In this document: positions 24,201 to 36,200 of the stretch, one piece after another | How positions within the stretch are numbered: position 1 is the first letter of the stretch | Layout of the letters: each line of letters starts with the position of its first letter | Assembly: GCF_963678635.1 (NCBI RefSeq) | Contig: NC_087067.1 | Span: forward strand, 15,197,639 to 15,261,638 | From: Symsagittifera roscoffensis | Taxonomy: Eukaryota; Xenacoelomorpha; Acoela; Convolutidae | Length of the DNA: 64,000 nt | Reading direction: 5' to 3' | Notes under the pieces: model-generated | Seen by the model: only the letters and a program-made list of their open reading frames with translations | What the model was told of the DNA's origin: nothing | The model's database searches: none | Program-made: the position numbers and the translations under genes

Positions 24201-27200
24201 AAATTGAAATTATCAAAATTTCAAAAAGTTGAAAATTCCAAAAATTGAAATTATCAAAAACTCAAAAATTGAAATTATCGAAATTTCAAAAAGTTGAAAT
24301 TTTCAAAAAAGTTGAAATTATCAAAAATTCAAAAATTGAAATTATCAAAATTTCAAAAAATTGAGAATTTCAAAAGTTGAAATTATCAAATTTAAAAAAG
24401 TTGCAATTATCAAATATTCAAAAGTTGAAATTATCAAAATTTCAAATTTTTAAACTTTCATAAAGTTGGAATTATCAAATTTCAAAACTTTGAATTGGAT
24501 ATCTAAACTTGAAAAAAGTAAGATGGCCGATCACCCAATCGCCCATCCTAACTTGTCTTTTGTATCATTCTCAGGAAATGATTCAGACCTAAACGCAAGA
24601 GCCTGTTGGACTTCAGTTGTGAATAAAATTGTATTCTCACTAGGGCAACGACCCACAGACGCTGGCGCTCAGCCTAAGTATGATCACAGACAAAAAAGTT
24701 TGTTTGGATCTTTATAAACAGAAACGGCTCTTGAATGCTATACTGATGAGGTAACTAATGCCACCACTTGGACTGAACTAAAAAATCTTTTCCTAAAAAG
24801 ATTCACTGATGGTAGAGATCGATTCAAGCATCGGTTCAAGCATCGTCCTAAATTGCAAATAAAACCCCTCCCAACGGCCGTAGACACGTGCCAGTAAAAA
24901 CAAATACGGCACAGTATAGTATATCAATTATATCTGAACAGCCGGCTTTGCTAAAACCTGTCTTAAACAAACAAATTTTATCAGAATCTGATCTTTAAAA
25001 ACCAGCAAAAATAAGCCCAGAATCATTCTTTCAAAAACTTCTCAACCTCCAAAACCTTCCTCTGATACTTCTCAGCAATTGCAAAAATCACTAAAACTCA
25101 AAAATAATGTCTAAAATCACCGATCTCGAAGAAGGTGAAATAATGGACCTTGATTAATCAACGGACCAAGTAATCGATGATTTGCTGAAAGTAAGTATAA
25201 TTTCTATTTTCCGCCGCCATCTAGAAATAAAAAATTTTTGGGTAGCTATATACACTATTTTAATACTTCCCCAACAAATCTGCGCTTTTAATCCAGAGGA
25301 CAATCTCTACGCTAATACAGCAAAAAATCTAAAATTTGCGCATTTTGATTGTCAACTAAAGACATCGAATAAAATGTTCTCACTTAATAAAGTAGCTCCC
25401 TGCAAAATACAACCTGAAAATATCGAAACTACAACAGCTGAGGTTACTCTTTACCAACGGCATTAAAGTACAAAAATTAACGCGACAATGTATCGTATAA
25501 AACACCAATCTATCCGACGGTTTTGTGATTCTTTCGATTCAAGCGGAATAGACGCTCGCCAAAATAGAATCCCAACTGATATACACATTTCCCCTGATAC
25601 TTGTAAGCACGCCGCCGAACGGGGATATGTTAACTTAGGATACTCAAAAAACATTCTTTTTCGCTTCGACGAAAAAATCGTCACAAATACAAATAGAGGC
25701 AAAGTTGATGGCGAATACCACAACGAATGCAGCGATCGTTCTTGGATCCAATTGGATACTTTCGAATCATACATGCAAAATAATTCCTTAACTGTCAATC
25801 TAAAAGATGGCACCGTTAATAACTGGCAAAACATTCCATTACCTTGTCCTGTATATGAAAACGGATGTGAAACAACATCACTCGATCCTTTTGCATATAC
25901 TTGGAACGAGCCCGAAAACTGCATTTTTTCGGTTCTCAATAAATTCGAAGCAAAAATGATTCGAAATGAAGAAAATTATTATATTGTAAAAGACTCTTTT
26001 ACTAAAATATCCAACCACCATACTCGAGGTAGAGACACTCAACAATTTATGCTAAAAATACTAATTAAACCATAAACTTTATGTGGACACCCAAAAATAG
26101 TCTACCCGACCCAATACGAATCATTATTCATAGCATACCAAAACGGTTTTAATATGGATACTGGTTTAGAAATGAACTCGAGTGCTAATACAGGAATTAT
26201 TCATTCGGAACCAAATTTGACTTACGTAAATTACACAAAAAATGAAAATTATCCCTTTGCACCGGGACAAATAGACTATGAACTCACACCCTCTATTACT
26301 AGAGTAAAAGGTCCAGATCTTTTTAAGCCGAAAGAAATTAAACGGCAAGTAAAACACTCTCTTGCATCTAGTCATGATGCTCCTATTTACACTTATGCAC
26401 AAATGCAAAAATTTTGGAGCATGATTACTGATCACTCTGAAATGAAGGGTATTTTACAAAAAGTATCCCAAACTTTTCTTAATGCAAGAAAACACTTCTA
26501 TCCGGACTCGAGTAGTCAATACGGATCTACGCAAAACATATACTTCGACTATCTTATCTCGCCTGATTTTTGGAAGAACGAGTACACTCGTGTTTTTGGT
26601 ACAATACAGTACTATTAAGAAAGATGCGGATTATTATTCGCCTCTTTCCTTTTCGTCAAGTTTATACTCGACGCTCTTGTATTTGTAATAAAAGTATTAC
26701 ACAAGCACAAACTAACCGGCCGAACTCTTCATTTCGGAAAAATTATGTTAGCCGCCTCTTACAATATAATTTTCACTTCTATAGTGACTTCAATATTCGC
26801 TCAAAATGAGAACGATCAAAATATTGAGCTTGATCATAGGCCTCCAGCACCTCAACAAGAGGATTCTGAAAACGAAAATTAGGATAAAATTTATCCTAGA
26901 CTCCAACTAGTCGATTACAATAATCGACCCGCTGTACCGGTCTAATTTATTTTATGTATTAGGAAATGCCCACTGATATTCTTCACACTCCAATTGAAGA
27001 AGACTTGCTAGATTTCGAAAACCTTCTGTCTCTAAATGACCCTTTGGAAATGCCATCCAAAATAATCAACCCGATTAATCAACCAAAGTTGAATACCAAT
27101 TTTAAAATTCCAAAAGTGAAAAATTCTAATTGCATTCAAAAGAGAAAAGCAATTGTCCGACCTTTCAAAATTCTCCCCTCTTCTTCAACTAGGCAAAACC

Positions 27201-30200
27201 TAGAATCTGAAACTGTAATAGTTCACCAATCCGCAAATTCTCTAGAACTTGAATCAAAAATCGCAATTCAAGTCAAAAAGGAACAAAACCTGAACCCCAG
27301 GAAACCACCAAAGTTTGACACCAGTTTAAATTATGCGCTCTCTCCCTTTATTAACCAATTCAAGGTAGACACTTATCACCCTTACCAAAATGGTAACGGT
27401 GCATACCGTGTGGTTAATCCACAACTCTCCCATCAACATATTTGTGTTCCTGCAGCCTTTATAACTGCCCAAATGCAGACTCCAATACTTGACTCCTACA
27501 AGAATCAATTGCAAAAGAATTACATAAACGATTTAAATCGAATCAACCAAATGCAGAAAACCATAACAGTGCTCCGGGAAAAAAATAAGGGTCTCAGCAA
27601 TAAATATCTGAGCCTAAAAACCCAGGTGGAAGGAAACTATTAGTTTCAAGATTATCTATTAATCTCCGTCCTTTTATTTTTTAACTCCAACTGTGATTTG
27701 GCCGCCTACCCTTTACAAAGTATGTATGCTTCTTCAATTATAGTCCAGTATTGCTGATAAGTATATTCGCTAAACCAAATTTGAAAAATTATATTTGATG
27801 TTATATTTCTCAAAAGTATCCAGCTGTGATTTGGCCACCGCCACTGCTCTGCTCTACAAGCACCTACACTACAAGCAGCCATTCTTCAACCGACTACAAA
27901 CAGCCATTCTTCAACCGACTACAAACAGCCATTCTTCAACCGACTACAAGCAGCCATTCATCAACCGACTACACTACAAGCCGCCACTTTACGAACAAAC
28001 TATCAAAATCAGAAATAAAAACTTTACGCAAACTTTATTAAAACTTTTTTGATGTTTTGTAAATTATATTATGCTTTTAAATTTTTTGTCAACGGGTATC
28101 ACCGTTTAACAATCACCCTATAAGATGGTTGGATGTTCTGACTTGAAATCAGAAAAATAATTCTTAAACTTTTACCATATGTTCTGACTTGAAATTATGT
28201 GTTTGCTCGGTTGATAAAATATCACCAAAAGCAAACATTACAGCATGTGTTGTTTCTTTCTGATTGGTTTAACCAACAGATGGAATGTTGAAAATATCAA
28301 AATCTACGGTATATAAGCCAAGCGAAAATATACCAAATATCACTTCATCACTTTCTCAAAATCTCAAATCTCATAACCACTCTCGTACTGAGACCCCCAA
28401 TCATCCTAATAACCAAAATCTCAAATCTCTATCTCTATAACTATCAATCCATACCCAAATGCCTCTTGATATAAAATTGATGTGTGTCCTCTATATTTGA
28501 AATAATATACCTATTTACGAGTGAAAGAAACTTTGTCTGTTGAATAAGAATAGAAAAGTCTTAACAACATTCAGAAAGACCCCTTGTTCTAAATAGCTGC
28601 GATTTGGTCGATCGCATAAGTTAAGTCAAGTTAGTTTGGAATAGGGGGAGGGGCGAACGTCTCTCTTTCGTGGATTCGACCCCCTGCCGTCCCAAAGGGT
28701 ACCCCTTTGTACTATTTTGAGAAATCCATTTTTGGTGGCGGACCTTGAAATTTTTCGAAAGGTGACTTTGGCGTCATTATATACTAATTTTTTGAGGGAG
28801 CAGCGCGCGCCGAAAAAACGCGCTTTTTAGTAAAAAATTTCCAAAAAGTACCTACGAACGCCGCCTTTTTTGTTCTTTCACTTGACGAAGTGGGAAAGAA
28901 GAGCTATGGCGTAGGTTGTAACTTTACCACAAGTTTCGGCGACCGATTAAAAATAAGATGGGAGTCAAGAGTGGCATTATAGTACAGCTTTTGTAATCCA
29001 GATTTGAAAAAAGTTTGCTAAAAGTGTCTGCGTGTCGAGAAAAACTTGTCTGCAATTTTGTTTATTCAATCCAAAATTGGTCTGAACGTTTGTTTACAGA
29101 CTAATTCTGATTTTCAATTCACTTATGTTTATTGTTTTAACCAACCCTTTTTAACTAGCTCATGAATTTCTTGGTTTAGTTTAAAATTTCAATTCAATAT
29201 AGTTAGAATTTTTTAATTTTAATTTTTTATCTTAATTAAATAGTTCGTGATGTTTTAGTTTTTTATCGTGGTTGATGCATTCTGAGTACTTGCACCGTAA
29301 ACGACTGTCCTTTTCGTATAAAGATTTGCAATCAGCTGTTTACTGTGGGAATAATTATTTTGGTCGAATTTTTTTCCTTTCATCAACGCGATTAAAACTA
29401 GAATTGTTTTCTTTCGTCTAAGCTGCCGATGAATAAATTTTATTGATGCTTAGTAAACATGCGCTTCATCAATTTTCTATATGGTTTCTTTCCTTTCTTA
29501 CAGTTTTTTTACTCAGGTGTTGTGTGTGGTGTGTCATGCCAACTTCCAGCTGAAGCCGGATCAGTTCAAACCCAGTCCTTACCTGGCCCAACTCATTCAA
29601 CACATCGCTCAGCTAGCCGAAAAACAGGCTCAGAGGAAAAAATCAAATTATTACACAGCTCCATTTTTGTTACAAAGACTACAGAAAAAATGAACCAACA
29701 AAAACATCTCGCAACGACGATAGCCGGTTTCAAACCGGTTTTTCTTGACACTGAGAAATTTTTTTGTAAAGTTTTAAAAATCGCTCGAATCCTGTCCAAA
29801 AAGGCTCTAATGAGCCATACCTTTCAACCCAGAACCCAGTCCGATGATCAATTGTGGTACCTAATTTTGCGTGAAAACAAAAAAATTAAAACACCCCAAT
29901 GCAATGTTCCTCCCCATTTCCTCAATTTTGTGAGTTGCTGCGGTACCGTCAAAATAAATACAAAAGAATCAATTAAATCTGCTGTGCATTCGAAAAAGAA
30001 TTTTTGACCCACAAAATTTCCTAAAAACAATTTTGCTGTTCTGCGAACTGGGCTTAATTTTATTTTTGAAATTCTCTTAAGAACCAATTGAAATTCTCTT
30101 AAGTTATCCTGAAATTCTCTTAAGAACCAATTGCTATAAGTCCTTTGTAAGCGTAGTTGAATGCAAGCCTTTAAAGACAAGTTCCCATTAAGATGTATTT

Positions 30201-33200
30201 TTATCAACATAAAAATGTTACTTGACTTCTTCAATCTTTCATATATCCGACAAGCCGACAAAATCACTACAATCAGCTCATGCCTTGTTTCAAATTTCCA
30301 TAACTTTTTCTAAATAAATTCTCCAAAATATACAAAAAAAATTATATTTGGAAAAAGGAGTTGTTTAATATTTTTTGGATCAGTGATGAGAGGCTATGTG
30401 CACGTCATGTTGGCTACCTGAAGGAATTCAGATGTCGAGACTGCCACGAAGACATCTGCCGACTGTGCTGGAGGAGCCACGTGAGACACTCGGTCGAGTT
30501 GACAGAAGTGAGGAAGCAGGGCGAGTTTGTGCAGAGGTTGGGGCAGTTCGATCCCCACCGGGCCAGATTTGAGAATAAGAAGAGGGAGGCAGATATGGAC
30601 CGGAAGCTGCAGACGGTGCAGAGACTTCTTGCACAGGTAGTTACAATAATTCAAATAAAAGAAATACAAATACAGGAACCGGTAAAATCATAAATACAAG
30701 AACAATTAATATTGTAGGTACAAGTACAAGCCCGTACCTAGTGAATGTTTTAATTCAGATCTGAAATTTTGTTTTTCAAAATTTATTTTAGATCTGAAGT
30801 TTTCAAATTCTTATCAAGATCTGAAATGAAGAATTTTAGATCTAAGAATCAACTTATGAGAGAAAAAAGGATCTTGCACAGAAATACCCTTGAGTACGAA
30901 GTGAAATTATAAAAACAAGAATCAAGTAATATAATAAATACAAGAACAAGTAAAATTTTGAAAACAAGAAAAATCGTAGCCAAATACTGGTCCAGTTTGG
31001 CATGACATTGACTCAGATATCATTGCACGAAAAGTAGAAATTTTTATTTCGAAATCGATCTTTTTATTCTAAATTTGAAGAAGAAGGGAAGAAAAGTAAG
31101 GTGTGCTAACCCATACCCTGAATGAAGTAATTGACATCTTGAAAGGCATCACCACTTGAGCCTCAACTCCGTCAGACAAGTTTCGATTAAATAAAATTTT
31201 GATTCATTTTTGATTAGAGAGTCACTTTTGAATTGGGTTTTTATATCCTCTGAAAACTCAATTTTTACTGAGACCAAGTTTTTATAATTTTTTTTGCTGC
31301 GATAACTTTTCTTTCTTGTTTGAAAGTTTCATCTTTTTTTCTTGAAGCAAAAAATATTTTGTGGACATTAAAGGGCAGTCAAAATTTTGTCCAAAGCAGT
31401 CGTGTTGTTCCGACTTTCATAGAAAGGATGGAATATTTGCGCTTGGTGAGATTTTTTGGATAAACCGTATAGTTTTCCCCCAAATTGATTTAAGGGAGCA
31501 GTTTTTCAAAAACAGAAAATGAGAGCTAAGTAAATTTATCTATTTTATCAAAAATTAATCTAAAAATAACTAGGAAAATTTTTTTGTGACTTCACAGTAT
31601 GATTTAGATAATCTTTGAATCGTTTTCTCAATCAGTAATCAGTATATTCTGCTCGCTTCAGTTTGAAAAAGAGGAATATTTTATACTATATAAATTTTCA
31701 AAATTACTACGTGGCTAAGGGAATAGAAACTCTACGGTTGATCCTTTTTTCTTTCGACAAATTTTGTCAAATTAAGTAGCCACAGTGTTTCTCAATCAGT
31801 ATATTCTGCTCGCTTGTTTGAAAGGAAAAAGAATATTTTATACTATATAAATTTTCAAAAATTATTACGTGGCTAGGGGAATAGAAATTCTACGGTTGAT
31901 TCTTTTTTCTCTAGACAAATTTTGTCAAATTAACTAGCCACAGTGTTTCATACGATCTAAAAAGTATTGACGTCTTGAACTCAAACTTAAAAAGATGAGT
32001 TGTCTGCTATTATTTTCCGTATAGTTATCATCTTGGAGAGACCCAATGTTGGAAATAATTTTTCGGTTGTTTCAGCCTATCAGAAATGAGTATTCAAAAA
32101 TTTCAGAGAACTCGCAAAAACCTTCAGAAGCTTCTTCAAATAGCAAAGTAGATAAATAAATCCAGGCCAGTAAAAACAAAATTGACTGATTGCAAATATT
32201 TCAAATATGTCAGATTGAAGTCGTATTTTTGTATTGGAAAAATTAAATACTTCGAGGGTAGCGATAAGATTCTGAATTAGTAAAAAACCAAAACCAAAAA
32301 TTTTATTAATTTGCACGAAAATGTTGCAGTATCACTATATATTTTTTTTCCGTTTTAGCTTCGACTTTGAAAAACCATTCGAATAAAAACGTCTAACGAC
32401 TGATTGATTGAAATTTTCCATCATTCGGTCCATCCATCAAAAGAACACCCATTTGAACAGCAATCAACTATTCTTTTTTTGTTTTTTTTTCAATTGGCTA
32501 TCCTTGCTCTAAAACTAGAAGTAATTTGAATTTCAAAAAAAAAGAGTTAAAGTTTAGCAACTGTCTGCTGAATAAAAAAATTTGCTGTTGACTCAGTTTT
32601 CTCTAATACAGTTACTTATTTGAAAAAAGAAAAGAATCATAAAAGAAAACTTTTCAAATTCAAATAGCTTTTTTGTGATAGTTTTTTCTCTGTCATTACT
32701 TTTTCTTTTTTCTTGAGTTCATCAACTGCCTATTGGCTATACTTGTTAACTTTGGTGATATTAAAAGTTGATATTTGTAGCAAAACTAAAAGAATACAAG
32801 GACAGTCGGTTGCTGTGCAAGTAGCACAGTATGTTCCGACCATATTCTTTAAAAAATCATTAAAAAATTGTTTCGAATTTTTTTCCAATCAGTGTTGTTT
32901 TTTGTGCATGGTGTGATGAAAGGCTCTGAAGAGAACCTCAAACTTAAGTATGTGCAACAATCAGAATAAAATAGGCAAATTGGTCAACCGTTTTTGTCGA
33001 AAAATGACTAGAAAAAAAATCAAAAACAAAATTATATTTAAAAAAATCCTAAAATGACGTAAAAAATAGGCAAATTGGTCAACTGTTTTTCCGAAAAATG
33101 ACTAGAAAAATTTCAAAATTAAATTATATCAAAAAAATCCTAAAATGGCGCGAATAAACAGTTTTACCATTATTAACCTTTTTCCAGCTGTCTGTTGGCT

Positions 33201-36200
33201 GTAACCATTCAATTTAATAGGTGCAATTATGTCACGAGGCACTGGAGAGTGAGCGACAAGTGGTGTGCAGTCTGAGGGAGGAGTTGCCCCAGTTGAGGGC
33301 CAGAATGGAGAGGGAGGATCTTGACAACTACTACCACAGACTCAACACATTCATGCACACTGCAAGAAACACACTCCTACAATCCACCATACAAGGTACA
33401 AGTTAAGGAGGGAGGATGCTGTATTCTTTTAGGAGGGGTCAAAACTGGGGGAGGGGGTGTTTTATTTTTCTATGAATATGACCCATTGACATTTACCGAA
33501 CTCTGGGACTGACAAAACTCGGTAAAATTGAAGAGTTAAATTAAATAACTACAACCGTAGTATATAACTAGTATCGTACTTATACAAGATCTTATCCGAT
33601 CCAGAGTTAACCTTTCTATAAACAAGGGTTTTCAAGAGGTTAGATACAAAGGTTTTGTTAGCTAACGTAACAAGTTAGAATAGGTCTGTATCTTAGCACA
33701 GATGAACAGACAGATAAACAAAAGATTAAGCACCATGAGATATAGCTGAGCAAAACTGGTGGGCGACCTTGACACCACTGCAATAACTGCAACGCTAAGC
33801 AACGAAGAAACATACTATGTTCTATGCGTGGCATGACACCATTACCGAAACAAAATAACCTAGCTGATTAACGCCAGCAAGTTGATTCAAGAATCATATA
33901 AACTGCTTGCTTTGAATACATGGTTTTTGATCGCTCATTACTCCATGGTCAAACTTATCACTTTCAAACGTTCTAATTTCGACACCTGTTCTGTAACCGA
34001 GAAAATTTAAAACTTTTTCGGAAAACGGTAGCAAAATTTAGTAAAATAGGGTTTCTGTTTCAACAAAATGAATAATTTTCAGTCCGTGAAATCTTAGCTG
34101 TCGATCTTAACTGAGATCAGGAAAAAATGAAAAAAAAAATGAAAAGTTGGCACAAATATTGCAGGTTTAAATAGTGAGAAGAGAAAAGCTAGCGGTGGTT
34201 TCCAGTCCTCGTCAGGCAGAGGAACTCTCAATCAGACAGGTGAGTTGATCTAGAGGGCAAAAGAGAAAATCTTAGGCCAACCAAAAAGTTATTTTAAACA
34301 AATTTTAAAAGAAACGTTTTCCATCAAATGCCATTTTGGACACTTTTTCGAACGCTTGGGCCAGCCAAAAATTTTTTTTATTGCACCTTCCTTTTTATGG
34401 TCATCATAGAAATCAAAACCTTTTTTAAAAGTTTCGGGGTTGATCGGTCAAACTTAGATGTCCCAAACAGTATAAAAGCCCCCCCCTCTAACTTTGACTT
34501 CTGAAACAGGTGATCAAGGAGGACATTATGGTCTTTATAATGACAGTGGCGACAAATGGAGCGCAAGTTTGAGTAGTTTGAGTGACAGTTTCTACGACAG
34601 TAGCAGATCACAGGTCAGTTGTAAAGTTGTACGCATCGATTGTATTAACTTTCCCTCCTTTGGGATTCGACCCCTTGCCGACCCAACGAGTCCCATGTTT
34701 GTACTATTTTGAGATATCTATATTTGGTGACGGACCTAGAAAATTTCTAAGAGTGCCTTCGGCGCCAATAAAAAACTAGTTTTGAGGAAGAGGGCCAAAA
34801 AACGCAATTTTTTGTCTAAATTTTCCAAAAAGTGCCTAAAATCGCCGTTTTTATTAAAATTTTGGCTTTTATTTGGCTTTTATTTTTATTTGGCTTTGAA
34901 AAAGTGGCGAGTATTGCAATTGAGTGATGTCTCATTTAGTATACGTCGCTTAAAGTATAGTTTTCAGTAATTAGACGTAATGACCCAAATTTTCAGAAAA
35001 ATTAGGAAACATAAATGAAGTCCCTAACACAGAAAACGTTATCACCACACCCCGACCTGTAAGCTTGAACCGAAAACCGAAGGCCGTGCAAAAATTCAAA
35101 AACTACAAAATTTACAAGAAATTGCATCTTGGAATAATTACACATTTTAAAAGCCACAAGTAAGAGGTTGTCACATTTGCAGTAGTGTTTTATAGGTGCC
35201 AAATCAGTTGGCGGAGGTGGTGGCCTATCTGGTGCAGCAGAGAAACAACAAAGTAGCCCGCAATATCAGGAGTAAAAGTAAACAGCAACATCAGGAACAT
35301 TATCGACAGAGTCAATCAGGTATGTGATGTAGAAAATGTAGCTTAAAAATTATGAAAAGCTAGCAACTCGGCTGCTTAGCAACTACTAGAGATTGGTTAT
35401 TGTTAACATCACAATGATTGTGGCAGAAAATGTGAAATGAAACGATGAAATAGTCGGGTTGAAGTTGCATTGCAATTTAGAAATGAATCATTCTTGTTGC
35501 CTTGTTTTGACATGTTTCAGGGTTGTAAATTAACTATGTTGTTTTTATATTCATTGTTTTTTTTATTACTTATTAGGAAAACATTGATGTGACATCTATG
35601 CTTGAATTATATTTCATTTTACATTGATGTTACATCGATGAAACATCTATGTCACATCCATATTTGAACTAAATTTCAATTTTTACGAAGTTTTGATTTG
35701 TTTTCAAATTTTTGTCACGTGTCATTACAAACGATTAAAAAAACTTAACTGGCCTTAGAGCATTAAATCTGATGGAAACCATGTAAACACGCGTTTTTTT
35801 GCAAAAATTATAAATTCAGCTTGACAGGGTTAGCCTTAAAGAAACCGGGCTTTAGCAACTGGATTACACAAAGTTAATAGACTGAATTAGAACAAACTAT
35901 TTCAAAATGAATCTAGGAGTTGACTCATTGCTTTTACTCTTCTAGTGGTAAAACAAAAGTTGATTCTGAATGACAAAACTTATACATGTTTGTAGGCACC
36001 AAGATAACTTTTTGAAACCTGTTTTTGTTATCCGAATCTCAACTTAGAAGGCTTTTAAAGGACATGGCTTTATTTTTTGCGGTAATTCAATATCTCAAGT
36101 AGTCTATCGACAGAAAAAAAGTCTAGACATAAAATACGAACTTATACTGAAATCAATTCGATTTAGAAAAAAAATCGAATACTCAAACTTTAAAAAAAAA

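Larger units (their letters stand above)
23522..28643 (+). mobile_element. LTR retroelement with gag and env-like regions, extra ORF, no pol
   Basis: Flanked by direct repeats (23,522-24,076 and 28,134-28,643) that begin TGTTCTGA and differ at about a dozen places by eye plus one 46-bp unit. Order: 5' LTR, primer-site candidate, AT-rich minisatellite leader, gag-like, env-like, intact 225-codon ORF, 3' UTR with a 25-bp tandem, 3' LTR. No protease, RT, RNase H or integrase sequence remains between gag and env. It lies in sense orientation in intron 2 of the RING gene. The missing pol means movement would need enzymes from elsewhere. Confidence 0.85.
30637..33220. other. Intron 4 of RING gene
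   Basis: Contains a tandem duplication (31.62-31.95 kb), a partial inverted copy of the TGTTCCGACT element near 31.40-31.49 kb, a second tandem duplication at 32.97-33.15 kb and long A/T runs. No gene. Confidence 0.55.

Noticed and set aside
27872..27971. CRISPR-like array
   Set aside because: The 25-bp units are contiguous with no spacers and lie in a eukaryotic LTR element.
27795..28052. Two overlapping open frames (85 and 71 codons) in the LTR-element 3' region
   Set aside because: They are created by the 25-bp tandem repeat, which happens to lack stops in two frames.
29459..30007. 182-codon + strand open frame around RING exon 3
   Set aside because: It is in a different frame from the RING ligands and reads through the acceptor; no recognisable domain.
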